Assembly: GCA_903919615.1 (NCBI GenBank)
Contig: CAIXIX010000398.1
Location: 1-42,730, forward strand
Length of the DNA: 42,730 nt
Direction: 5' to 3'
Source of the DNA: an uncultured Chthonomonas sp.
GTDB lineage: Bacteria; Armatimonadota; Chthonomonadetes; Chthonomonadales; Chthonomonadaceae
Below are positions 17,699-26,388 of the stretch, piece by piece; the first letter of the stretch is position 1; each line of letters begins with the position of its first letter. The position numbers were made by a program, and so were the translations under genes. Under the pieces are notes generated by a model. The model searched no databases. It saw nothing but the letters and a program-made list of their open reading frames with translations, and had not been told where the DNA came from.

Positions 17699-19126
17699 AT
17701 GGAGATGACATTGGAAGATAAAGGCTTTGGCCAGACACGCAGACAGGTCATCCAATCCGGTGTTCTGAGCTCATCTCTCCTTGCGGGCCTGCTCCAAGAG
17801 ATGCTTGCAGATGCGGACATCACAAAGATTTCTGACGACCCGCTCGCGCCTAAGAAACCACATTTTCCTGCAAAAGCGAAGCGTGTAATTATGCTTTACA
17901 TGACGGGCGGAGTGTCTCATGTCGATACCTTTGATCACAAACCACGGCTCTACCAGGATGTTGGCAGAGAGGTAAAGCTCGATCATCCTGAGATCCGTAA
18001 TCGTCCGGGATATGAGCACATCTTCCTGAAGCGCCCACAATGGGAATTTAAGAGATATGGAAAATCCGGAACCGAGGTAAGCGGGCTGTTCCCGCACATT
18101 TCTGAGGTCGTGGATGACATTGCTCTGATCCGTTCGATGCAGACGGATCACTCTAACCACTACAACGCAACGCTCGGCATGCATACGGGTTCGTTTAATT
18201 TTGCCCGGCCGAGCATCGGATCGTGGATCAGCTATGGTTTGGGCTCATTTAATAAGAACCTACCGAGCTTTATCACGATCGCACCCGCGCAGACCTATGC
18301 GGGAACGCAGGTCTACAGCAGCGACTTTCTTCCTGGAGCGCATCAAGGAACACTCGTTGTACCGGGCAGCGAGCCAATTGCGGACATCAAACCGCTCGTC
18401 GCTTCCGCCGAGCAGTCCGATGAGCTGGCAGCTCTCGCAAGAATCAACTCCAGGCATCTTGCTGCACGCGACGAAGAACCCGTTCTTAAAGCGCGCATCA
18501 AATCATTCGAAACCGCATTCGGAATGCAGGTTGCTGCGCCGGAGGCCTTCGACCTGAGCCGCGAAACCGAGGCAACCCACAAGTTATATGGGCTGGAGCG
18601 CGGCAGCACAAAGGGATTCGCCTGGCAGTGTCTGGTGGCGCGCAGGCTGGCTGAAAGAGGAGTGCGTTTTGTGGAGATTATCGATACCGGCTCCTCTGGC
18701 AACTGGGATTCACACGGCGATATGATGGACCATGCACGTCTGGCTATGAATGTCGATCAGCCAATAAAAGGCCTGATAAAAGATCTGAAGTCTCGAGGCA
18801 TGTTAGAGGATACGCTTGTTATCTGGGCCACCGAATTCGGCCGCACTCCGTTTAACAACTCGGCCGATGCCAAGGGGCGAGAGCACCACAACTGGGCATT
18901 CAGTTGCTGGCTGGGTGGCGGCGGCGCAAAGCCGGGTGTAACGTACGGAGAGACAGACGAGTACGGCATCAAGGTCGCCACAGACCCCGTCCATGTTCAT
19001 GATTTCCACGCTACCATTCTCCATCTGATGGGCATCGACCACAAGCGATTAACTTACCGCCATAGCGGCCGGGATTATCGCCTGACGGATGTATTCGGTA
19101 ACGTGATACAGGGATTGCTGGCGTAG
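17699..19126 (+). CDS. DUF1501 (sulfatase-like) protein
   Basis: A 475-residue protein in the same operon as the cytochrome c/DUF1549/DUF1553 gene. The N-terminus has a Tat-like signal (QTRRQVIQSGVLSSSLLAGLL). The body shows the DUF1501 pattern: RVIMLYMTGGVSHVDTFDHKP, GLFPHISEVVDDIALIRSM, NHYNATLGMHTGS, TLVIWATEFGRTPF and GREHHNWAFSCWLGGGG. DUF1501 has an alkaline-phosphatase/sulfatase-like fold, but no Cys- or Ser-type sulfatase maturation motif (C/S-x-P-x-R) is seen. The substrate is unknown. Confidence 0.9.
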   Translation: MEMTLEDKGFGQTRRQVIQSGVLSSSLLAGLLQEMLADADITKISDDPLAPKKPHFPAKAKRVIMLYMTGGVSHVDTFDHKPRLYQDVGREVKLDHPEIRNRPGYEHIFLKRPQWEFKRYGKSGTEVSGLFPHISEVVDDIALIRSMQTDHSNHYNATLGMHTGSFNFARPSIGSWISYGLGSFNKNLPSFITIAPAQTYAGTQVYSSDFLPGAHQGTLVVPGSEPIADIKPLVASAEQSDELAALARINSRHLAARDEEPVLKARIKSFETAFGMQVAAPEAFDLSRETEATHKLYGLERGSTKGFAWQCLVARRLAERGVRFVEIIDTGSSGNWDSHGDMMDHARLAMNVDQPIKGLIKDLKSRGMLEDTLVIWATEFGRTPFNNSADAKGREHHNWAFSCWLGGGGAKPGVTYGETDEYGIKVATDPVHVHDFHATILHLMGIDHKRLTYRHSGRDYRLTDVFGNVIQGLLA

Positions 19127-19342
19127 ATCCAAGAACCTACAGAGAAGTGCGGCCTTTACACTTTATATCGAACGATCTATGGGTTCCATTTCAAATCACC
19201 GAATATTCGAAGTCTGGTATCACGCAATCGGTAATATCGTGGTTACACGCATGGGGCCGTGCGTGGTATCGTGGTCGACAACAATCAGTCGCCCACTGGA
19301 TCGTTCCGGATTTAGTCTGCGATCCTTCTAGACGAGGACGAA

Positions 19343-21331
19343 ATGCACTCCTTTGCTGTTTTTCAGACCACGCTGATCCGCGATGTGATTGCGGTATCGG
19401 ATCTATTTTATCGCCTTGGCACGCGTGCGTCTCAGCTTCCAGAAGCAAGAACAAAGGTATCCAACCCCGACTTTGTTCTTTTCAGGACACGAGCAGAAAA
19501 GGACGTGAGAACTGGTTCGACTTCCGAAGAGACAACAATCACGGATATCTGGAAGCGTCTGGTTGAATACCTGGGATGGGACTGGACAGATCGATGGGTT
19601 GAATTGGAGATGTGCCTGCAGGCTGAATCGCTGTTGCCTGTCGAGACTACGCGGAGATTGATTGGGGAAGCGCGGGCAGCTGACGGAAGCGTCATCTTTA
19701 TTTCCGACAGCTATATGCCCGCTTCGTTCATCAGGGCACAGTTACAACAGTTCAATCTGATTCAGGAACATGATCGATTGTATGTCTCGTCTGACATTGG
19801 CCTTCGGAAAACTTCTGGAAACTTGTTTCGTCACGTACTTCGCGAGGAAGGAATTGCACCGACAAAGCTCCACCACCTGGGTCACAGTGTCTCGTCGGAT
19901 ATCCTGGCTGCGAGACGTCTGGGTATAGTCGCCGAGCTTTGCGACGCTCCCAATCTCGAGCCAGCTGAAACGGCAATTTTGGCTGCAGGCTACGGAGATC
20001 ACTCGACGATTGTGCGCGACATGGTTGGAGCTTCGCGTCAATTTCGGCAGCGCGATGCTGACGTAAGTCTTCAAGGTGCACGTGAACTTGTAGGAACGTT
20101 TCTCGGGCCGTTTTGCACTCTCTTCGCGTCCTGGGTGTTGAAGGCAGCAAAAGAGCAAGGCCTGAAGAGAGTTTACTTTATGGCTCGTGACTGCCAGACG
20201 GTGCTTGCTGCCGCAAAGGTGATTTCGCCACAGTATGGCATCGAGTGCCGGTACCTCTATGTCTCTCGTCAGGCTCTATATCTGCCGTCGGTAGTAACAT
20301 GTAAGCGCTCTGAAATACCATGGCTTAATCGATGGTGGGAGCCATCTCGTCTCGAATCCGTTCTTGCCAAATTAGAGCTCGAACCGAAAGACCTACCCAA
20401 GCCAATTGGCACCGCTACCAGCGGCGGAACGCTGCTTGCAGATACCGATTGGAACGAGCTTTGGACGCTTCTGGAGGCTGACCCACTGAAGAGCCGAGTG
20501 GAAACGATTGCAGCAGAGAGGCGCAACGATGCCATTCGTTATTTTGAGAGCGTAGGGCTTTTTGGTCCAGAGAGATGCGGAATTGTTGATCTCGGTTGGA
20601 CCCTGGGCTGCCAAACAAGCCTGCGGGCGATCCTGAAGACGGCAGGTGTCGAAAGCGATATCCTGGGGTTCTATCTCGGGCTCAATGATGAACGTCGAAC
20701 TCCAGCAGATGCCGGCCCTGCAACGTCAATTTTCCATCCCGGCGAGCTAAATAATAGCGGTATAACCGGCACGTTTCATCCGGTCCAGTACTCAGTCTGG
20801 CTGGACCACATTATTGGCCAGGCTACGCACCCCTCCACAGTCCGTTATTCCTCCGATGCAAAACCAGCGCCCGTATTCCAGGCGATGAAGTCAGGAGGTG
20901 ATTGTCCTGAGCGACAGGTTGAACAGTTGCATGAATTGATAAGGCAGTACGCCGTACGCTATTCCAGTCAGATCACAGCAAATGGCCTAACGACGTCCGA
21001 GCTGAGAGGCGTGATACAGTCGCTGATTGCGAGCTTCTACGCAAACCCAGGTCCTAAAGCAATTACTGCTCTCGACAAAATCGATATGTCAAGCTGCCAG
21101 AACAACCTAAATTCGATCGCGATGTTACAGGGGCTTACCTGGAGAGATGTATGCAATGAATGCGTCCCCCCATCCCAGCGTTCGGGAGCCGTTAAGAGAC
21201 GAGATATCTGGCTTGAGGGGGTGCGATACAGCACACCGAAAGCCGTCTACAGAGCTTACTTGAGCGTGTTGCAGACACGGAAATTCGTAAAGGCCTTCGC
21301 TGACAAACTGAATACTTCGAGGTCACATTGA
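19343..21331 (+). CDS. COG5610-like HAD protein with lost catalytic motif
   Basis: A 662-residue protein resembling HAD-superfamily proteins of surface-polysaccharide loci. The start ATG follows GACGAGG. Family members begin with a DxFDTLLxR nucleophile motif. Here it reads FAVFQTTLIRDV, so both motif-I aspartates are replaced by Ala and Gln. HAD motif II is kept (VIFISDSYMP, about 116-125), as is a later segment, HLGHSVSSDILAARRLG. The second half has YFMARDCQTVLAAAKVI and GIVDLGWTLGCQ, typical of the family's C-terminal part. It probably cannot act by the standard HAD aspartyl-phosphate mechanism. No glycosyltransferase gene is adjacent. The 216 bases upstream show no gene. Confidence 0.65.
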   Translation: MHSFAVFQTTLIRDVIAVSDLFYRLGTRASQLPEARTKVSNPDFVLFRTRAEKDVRTGSTSEETTITDIWKRLVEYLGWDWTDRWVELEMCLQAESLLPVETTRRLIGEARAADGSVIFISDSYMPASFIRAQLQQFNLIQEHDRLYVSSDIGLRKTSGNLFRHVLREEGIAPTKLHHLGHSVSSDILAARRLGIVAELCDAPNLEPAETAILAAGYGDHSTIVRDMVGASRQFRQRDADVSLQGARELVGTFLGPFCTLFASWVLKAAKEQGLKRVYFMARDCQTVLAAAKVISPQYGIECRYLYVSRQALYLPSVVTCKRSEIPWLNRWWEPSRLESVLAKLELEPKDLPKPIGTATSGGTLLADTDWNELWTLLEADPLKSRVETIAAERRNDAIRYFESVGLFGPERCGIVDLGWTLGCQTSLRAILKTAGVESDILGFYLGLNDERRTPADAGPATSIFHPGELNNSGITGTFHPVQYSVWLDHIIGQATHPSTVRYSSDAKPAPVFQAMKSGGDCPERQVEQLHELIRQYAVRYSSQITANGLTTSELRGVIQSLIASFYANPGPKAITALDKIDMSSCQNNLNSIAMLQGLTWRDVCNECVPPSQRSGAVKRRDIWLEGVRYSTPKAVYRAYLSVLQTRKFVKAFADKLNTSRSH

Positions 21332-21448
21332 CGCCGTTGTGGAGAATGAACAACAGATTTAACCCAGTAAATCGCATCCGCTGCAACGATCACCAATCAG
21401 GCGATAGTCGGCAATCAGTTTTGAACGCCCAATAGCCTTACGATCCTC

Positions 21449-22186
21449 TTAAACACTCCTTGCGCATCGAAATCCATGGTCAGCGCTACGGTAATCCTGG
21501 CTGTCATAGCCACGAAATACGCAGCGGAAACCCAGTGGCTCGGCGCAAAACCAACTGCCTCCACGACGGACACGGTACTTGCCAGCCTTAGGCGTGGTGA
21601 GTTCTCCATTGTAGTATTGGTTGTACACGTAACAGTCGTACCAATCCGCACACCATTCCCACACGTTTCCGCTCATCTGGACATGTCCCCAAATGGCCGC
21701 GTCATCCGGGTAGCTTTGCACACTGCACGTCGTTTCTGTTTCGTTGTTCTCAAAGTGTCGACAATGAACTCCGTCATCCCAGTCGTTGCCCCAGGGGAAT
21801 TTGCGGCCTTCCGTTCCGCTCGCGGCTTTTTCCCACTCCAGTTCAGTCGGCAGCCTCAGGCCGGCCCACTTGCAGTAGGCCTGGGCATCCTCCCACGTAA
21901 CGCATACGACGGGATGTTGCGCCTTCTCTTCTGGGTAGGAACCATCTTGCCAGACTGGTTCCCAAAGGTCGGAAGTATCTGGTTCTCGATGCCCTGTAGC
22001 CTTCACAAACATCGCATACTGCTCATTGGTGACCGGGTACAACGCAAGATAGTATGCAGGAATCGTCACATGAAATGGATAGTTTGGTCCGTCATCTCTC
22101 CCACTTCCACCAGCCTTAAACGGGCCGACTGGGACGAGCGCTAGCCTGGTGCCGTCGATTGGGTTGTCAATAATCGAAACTGGCAT
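21449..22186 (-). CDS. Small FGE/SUMF1-fold protein
   Basis: A 245-residue single FGE-sulfatase domain: [81 protein letters not shown] and HGFRCARS. It lacks a signal peptide. Active FGE carries two Cys about five residues apart after GGSW. Only the first is at the expected place here, so sulfatase maturation is doubtful and no sulfatase gene is near. It is read away from the GH130 gene with an 80-base gap. Its end does not match the DGR template. Confidence 0.8.
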   Translation of the reverse strand: MPVSIIDNPIDGTRLALVPVGPFKAGGSGRDDGPNYPFHVTIPAYYLALYPVTNEQYAMFVKATGHREPDTSDLWEPVWQDGSYPEEKAQHPVVCVTWEDAQAYCKWAGLRLPTELEWEKAASGTEGRKFPWGNDWDDGVHCRHFENNETETTCSVQSYPDDAAIWGHVQMSGNVWEWCADWYDCYVYNQYYNGELTTPKAGKYRVRRGGSWFCAEPLGFRCVFRGYDSQDYRSADHGFRCARSV

Positions 22187-22265
22187 AGGTCAACCCTTTG
22201 TCCAGGTAATCTCCGACATCTGTTCTGACGAAATCACACATCTCAAATAGTGCAGAAGGATTGCA

Positions 22266-23519
22266 TCACACCATTTCATCCAGCAGCTGGTTCACATCCA
22301 CCGTTGCAAACCTCGTAACCGTATCCGCTGAAGCATAAGGAAGAATCAGTCTGCCGTTGTGGATGATGCTGCCGCAGCTATAGACCGCATTGGGAACGTA
22401 GCCGTTCCGATCCTCTTTGTCAGTGAATACTATCGGCTCTGCAAGTCTACCAATCAGTCTGCGTGGATCTTCGAGATCCAGCAGGAATGCAGATATTGTA
22501 TAGGTTCGCATCGGTCCAACACCGTGATGGATAACAAGCCAGCCCCGATCGGTCTCTATTGGCGAGCCGCAGTTACCGATAAGAACAATCTCCCACGGCT
22601 CCTTCGGCTCCATAATCAGCTCTTTCGTATCCCACTGATATAGACTGTCGGAGAACATGATGAAGTTGTTCTCGTTGTCCTGTCGACTTAGCATCACATA
22701 CTTGCCGCCGATCTTGCGGGGAAACAGCGCAAAACCCTTGTGTTCCACCTCTACGCCTGCAAACTGCGTAATAGTGAAATGGGTAAAGTCGCATGTCTCA
22801 ATGAGCTGTGGTGAGATGGTCCGCCCATCATAGGCGGTATATGTCGCGATGTACTTTACTGAACTGTCATCTCGGAATTCCACGAACCGCGCGTCCTCCA
22901 TTCCACGGCTTTCGGAAGCGTGTATGGGAAAGAGCACACGCTCCGAAAGCGGAGCAGCAGGATCAAAATCCAGGGTGTACAGCGGAGCACTACCGGGTTC
23001 ACCCAGGCGGCAAACGCCCGTCTCGGCAAATTGTCGCGAGGCATCAAACTCCACGATACCTTCTGCGGAAATCTGCCCGGTACGAAAGCTGATGGAGGAT
23101 AGGTGACCTTCGCCAGTCGACCTCAAGCTCAGGATGAAGCGTTTTGCTCCTTCACCTACACCGGACTGATCCGGATGCCAGACGATCGATGGATTAAAAA
23201 GCGCTGCGGCCTCGATCGTGTATTCGCACGCAAAGTAGGATCCTATCAGGATTTTTCGTTCGCGCGTGATCTCTTCAACTGACAGGGTTAACGGAGCCGC
23301 CGCCTCTTCATAGCGCTGTAGGACGTATTGCACAAAGTTCCGATGCCTGGGCTCAAAGGATGCGCAAACTTCTTGACTCAAGCGCGCAGCTTCTGCCTCT
23401 GGCAGCGAAAGCACGCGGGAGATTATTCGCGAAGTACGCGGCTCTGGAAAGCCAAATGAGCGAAGCAGTGCGCGGGAAGGATCCGGATGAAGCTGGATTG
23501 ATGATTTTCTAACGTTCAT
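22266..23519 (-). CDS. GH130 mannoside phosphorylase / hydrolase
   Basis: A 417-residue cytoplasmic-type protein. GH130 motifs appear in order: ALFNPSIVWHPDQ, SRGMEDARFVEF, GFALFPRKIGGKYVML, IVLIGNCGSPIETDRGWLVIHHGVGP and GYVPNAVYSCGSIIHNGRLILPYASAD. The Asp of the GMEDARF motif is the expected catalytic acid. The family phosphorolyses or hydrolyses beta-mannosides. It is close downstream (23 bases) of a pentapeptide-repeat gene on the same strand. Confidence 0.9.
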   Translation of the reverse strand: MNVRKSSIQLHPDPSRALLRSFGFPEPRTSRIISRVLSLPEAEAARLSQEVCASFEPRHRNFVQYVLQRYEEAAAPLTLSVEEITRERKILIGSYFACEYTIEAAALFNPSIVWHPDQSGVGEGAKRFILSLRSTGEGHLSSISFRTGQISAEGIVEFDASRQFAETGVCRLGEPGSAPLYTLDFDPAAPLSERVLFPIHASESRGMEDARFVEFRDDSSVKYIATYTAYDGRTISPQLIETCDFTHFTITQFAGVEVEHKGFALFPRKIGGKYVMLSRQDNENNFIMFSDSLYQWDTKELIMEPKEPWEIVLIGNCGSPIETDRGWLVIHHGVGPMRTYTISAFLLDLEDPRRLIGRLAEPIVFTDKEDRNGYVPNAVYSCGSIIHNGRLILPYASADTVTRFATVDVNQLLDEMV

Positions 23520-23542
23520 TGGATATATTGATAACTTTGATA

Positions 23543-24103
23543 TTACTTGCCGGATTTAGCCTTGTGACCGCCGGTGTAGATAGCTCCGTGGCGTTCAGGA
23601 TTGAAGCCGTTCGGCCACTTCGTGGCACGATCGACGGTGGTTCCATTCAGATCTATTGCTGTTAGATCAGCATGTGAAAAATCGCTTGTACGTATTGCTG
23701 CGTGAGCGAGCGCTGCCGAACGTAAGTTGGCACGATTAAAACTGCACGAAGTTATTCGTGCGTACTTCATAAACGCGCCAGCGCAGTTTGCCTTCGACAG
23801 ATCAACACCGTTAAGCGCGATGAAGGAGCACTCAGATCGACTGAGATCCACACTGGAAAAGTTAACACTTGTAAGCACACCGTATTCGAGAACCGCACCG
23901 CGCAAGTTCAATGTCGGGCGACTGAGTCCGTTTAGTGTGACAGCAGGACACCTGGTGTTGTGGCAGTCATCCGAAGCCGCCCCAGTTGTCTTCAGCGCAA
24001 GACACTCGCATGGTTTTACCGCATCCTTCGGATGTGATGCTTCGTAACCTACAACGGAAAGGATAGCAACCGCCGGAACGATACCGATCAAAAATCGCTT
24101 CAC
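23543..24103 (-). CDS. Exported pentapeptide-repeat protein
   Basis: A 186-residue protein. GTG 24103 is preferred because AAGGAGA lies about 10 bases upstream and the protein then begins with a signal or anchor segment (VKRFLIGIVPAVAILSVVGY). From about residue 60 the protein shows repeats of the A(D/N)LXX type: LNLRGAVLEYGVL, VDLSRSE, VDLSKANCAGAF, NRANLRSAALAHA and HADLTAIDL. The right-handed quadrilateral helix is the family fold. The function is not evident. A Cys-rich N-terminal segment (CECLA, DDCHNTRC) could be metal- or disulfide-bearing. Confidence 0.8.
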   Translation of the reverse strand: MKRFLIGIVPAVAILSVVGYEASHPKDAVKPCECLALKTTGAASDDCHNTRCPAVTLNGLSRPTLNLRGAVLEYGVLTSVNFSSVDLSRSECSFIALNGVDLSKANCAGAFMKYARITSCSFNRANLRSAALAHAAIRTSDFSHADLTAIDLNGTTVDRATKWPNGFNPERHGAIYTGGHKAKSGK

Positions 24104-24295
24104 GTAGAGATCGTCTCCTTCAAAGCACTGCACAATGGCTAATGTCCAGTGGTACTAACGCCCCAGAGTAGCGCTGCAATTCTGGACAGACTATACCTGC
24201 TTTCATAATTAGGCATTAATGATTCACTCATCATCGCATGCTATCCTATTTTGTAGCCGCCAAAAAACCAAAATATGCTGGAGGGTAAGAACCAA

Positions 24296-25279
24296 ATGAA
24301 GTTGATACTCCCTTTGTCTATTTGCACGATGGGTGCACTCTGTGCGGTTCAGTCGCATTCCTGCCTGGCCGATGCAACAGTTGTCACCCAGGTAACAGTT
24401 ACTGGCGATCTACCCGTCGGAGGCAGGCGAGACAGTAACCACACATTTATCCCCTTTCAAACGGGAAACATACGGACCCTGTATCATGGCGATCTCATCC
24501 GGATTGATTCTGCATCTGGTGAGTCCTACACCGTTTTGGACATCACGAAAGACAGGGTGACTGAGGTCTACCCTTCGACAAAAAGTTACGTGGTTCGCCC
24601 ACTAAGAAAATCGCTCAACGAGATTACTGCCTCCTCAGGGCGAGGAGCGTCTGCCGACGAAATCGTTGCGGACATTACCGTGGAGACTAAGCAGGAAACA
24701 GATCAGCAGACAATAGTTGGCCACGCAGCACGCAAAGTACATATATCCGCGTCTTCATCCCTGCGTCAGGATATCGCTGCGGGTCCGTCGTCCAATGGCC
24801 GCAGGGGCCGGGGCGGCATGGGCAGGGGCGGTGGATTTCCGGGCGGAGGCGGAGGCAGCGGTCTCCCGGTAAGTGAACAAATTCCCGGCGGTGGAGGGCA
24901 AGGCGGCGGCATCGGGTCTCGCGGCGTACTGCCATCTTTCGAGGCCACCGGCGAATTCTGGATGTCGGACGACATTGCCAGCGTATCAGCGGGAGTTAAG
25001 ACCCGGAAACAGCTCCCTGTTGCGGCCGTTATACAGGCTCTTGCGGTTAGTCAGCCTCTATCTGCGCTGGTTCGCCCGGTAGCAGATCGGCTTTCGAGCG
25101 CAAAGGGGATTCCGCTTGCCAGTCACCTGGTCATCAGTAAGATACTGACGAATCAGGACCCGAGCACTCCGCCCGAGCCGATGGTTATCGATACGATGGT
25201 AACGTCAATAACAGAGGGCAGTCTCGAAGAAGTGCTATTTCATGCTCCAGCAGATTACAACGAAATCAAGCATAAATAG
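24296..25279 (+). CDS. Secreted protein with Gly/Arg-rich insert, function unknown
   Basis: A 327-residue protein. ATG 24296 has GGAGG 11 bases upstream and opens signal peptide MKLILPLSICTMGALCAVQSHSCLA. An earlier ATG at 24275 lacks a ribosome site. The N-terminal half looks like a beta-rich domain (GNIRTLYHGDLIRID, YTVLDITKDRVTEVYPSTKSY), reminiscent of DUF4412-like periplasmic proteins. Residues about 165-220 are a low-complexity glycine/arginine stretch, followed by a return to ordered sequence (EATGEFWMSDDIASV). It is transcribed divergently from the pentapeptide gene across about 190 bases, and ends at a strong terminator. Confidence 0.65.
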   Translation: MKLILPLSICTMGALCAVQSHSCLADATVVTQVTVTGDLPVGGRRDSNHTFIPFQTGNIRTLYHGDLIRIDSASGESYTVLDITKDRVTEVYPSTKSYVVRPLRKSLNEITASSGRGASADEIVADITVETKQETDQQTIVGHAARKVHISASSSLRQDIAAGPSSNGRRGRGGMGRGGGFPGGGGGSGLPVSEQIPGGGGQGGGIGSRGVLPSFEATGEFWMSDDIASVSAGVKTRKQLPVAAVIQALAVSQPLSALVRPVADRLSSAKGIPLASHLVISKILTNQDPSTPPEPMVIDTMVTSITEGSLEEVLFHAPADYNEIKHK

Positions 25280-25307
25280 CCCACCGCAAAATAACATTCG
25301 AGAAAAC

Positions 25308-25341
25308 AAAGATCGCCGCCTGGATATTGCGGCGATCTTTT
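25308..25341 (+). terminator. Rho-independent terminator
   Basis: AAAGATCGCCGC, a nine-base loop and GCGGCGATCTTT form a perfect 12-bp stem ending in a T run (25338-25341). It lies 29 bases after the stop of the Gly-rich secreted protein. The opposite strand also ends in a T run, so the site can act in both directions. Confidence 0.9.
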
Positions 25342-25343
25342 GC

Positions 25344-25698
25344 GATAGCTTCCGTGGGCGGCATTTTTCTCCTCTCCTCCCGCTCGGGCACAACGTTGGC
25401 TTTCGCATCGGAACGCTGATCGGGTGCCCAGCAGGGTGGTCGCCCTATTCGCTGTTCCGCTCATTCTTCGCGCGCGAACATTGAACCCGGGTAAGGGTGA
25501 GGGGGGCCCGCCCCTTGGGATACTTTGCATTCCATTTTTCTTCGCGCCGCCAGTTCACATGCCGCACCGGTCCGCAAGGCATCAATGCCGGGTTCCCTGT
25601 GTGCGCCCGAGCCTGCGAGGGAGGCAAGCACATAGGGCAAACGCCAACCTGCGCCCTCTGCGTCTCTTTGTGGCTATGCTTCTCAATGTCTCTCGCAC
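25344..25698. other. Intergenic spacer without recognisable gene
   Basis: A 355-base stretch with no supported gene on either strand. Short reading frames in it have arginine/proline-rich composition and no ribosome sites. It contains a GC-rich palindrome-like patch near 25499-25516 (GAGGGGGGCCCGCCCC) and spacer text similar in style to 8180-8290. Confidence 0.5.
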
Positions 25699-26388
25699 CT
25701 AAAACGCGCTCACGATCGCAGGCACCTTTGTCACATTCTCAACAACGTGCGTATGCTTATAAGGCAATAGCTCCTCACGGGTATGGGAACCTTCGGTCAC
25801 ACCAATAATCAACGCGCAATTGGCGGATTCGCCCTCTTGCAGATCGGACGGTGTGTCGCCCACCTTGGCGACCTGATCTGTGCTTTCGACCCCCATTAGC
25901 TCCATAGCCCGATAGATCATATCCGGGTAGGGACGGCCGTGCACCACCTCGTCGCTCGTTACAGTAATGTCAACCAGTTCGCTGCCAACACCCCAGCCAA
26001 ACCGATCGAGGATTGTATCGGCCACATCACGGCTGAAACCCGTATCGAGACCGACTTTTATGCCTAGCGCCTTCAATTCGAGAAACGCCTGCTCGGCGCC
26101 TTCGATCGGTTTCACCTCATCCGCGTTACGGTAGTAAGAGATCATGATCTTGCGGAACGCATTGAAGATCAAGGTAGTCTCCTGGTCGGCGTCGGTTCCG
26201 GTAAGAGCTGTGTAACAGTCTATCATGTGACGGATGGCTACCGGTTTAGCGATTCCCATCACGCGATTGATATCTTCTCGCGTTGCAGGAATACACCTCT
26301 GATGCAAGGCCTCCTGAAGGCATCGGTTTACTGCATCGCCGTCGTAAACAGTGGTTCCAGCCATATCGAATACCACGAGTTTGATCAT
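25699..26388 (-). CDS. Phosphonatase-like HAD hydrolase (PhnX-like)
   Basis: A 229-residue HAD protein. Motif I is VVFDMAGTTV, with Ala in place of the second Asp, as in phosphonoacetaldehyde hydrolases. A cap Lys in VMGIAKPVAIRHM is placed where phosphonatase forms its Schiff base with substrate. Motif II is GLDTGFS and the C-terminal acidic motif is KVGDTPSDL. It belongs to the phosphonatase-like group (TIGR03351). It probably cleaves the C-P bond of phosphonoacetaldehyde or a relative. Its ATG overlaps the stop of the upstream FAD oxidoreductase gene by four bases. Confidence 0.85.
   Translation of the reverse strand: MIKLVVFDMAGTTVYDGDAVNRCLQEALHQRCIPATREDINRVMGIAKPVAIRHMIDCYTALTGTDADQETTLIFNAFRKIMISYYRNADEVKPIEGAEQAFLELKALGIKVGLDTGFSRDVADTILDRFGWGVGSELVDITVTSDEVVHGRPYPDMIYRAMELMGVESTDQVAKVGDTPSDLQEGESANCALIIGVTEGSHTREELLPYKHTHVVENVTKVPAIVSAF

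Noticed and set aside
21449-22186. Small FGE-fold protein as a further DGR target
   Set aside because: Its 3' end, although it encodes RRGGSW and GFR, shows no near-identity to the template at 744-864 and is 19 kb away.
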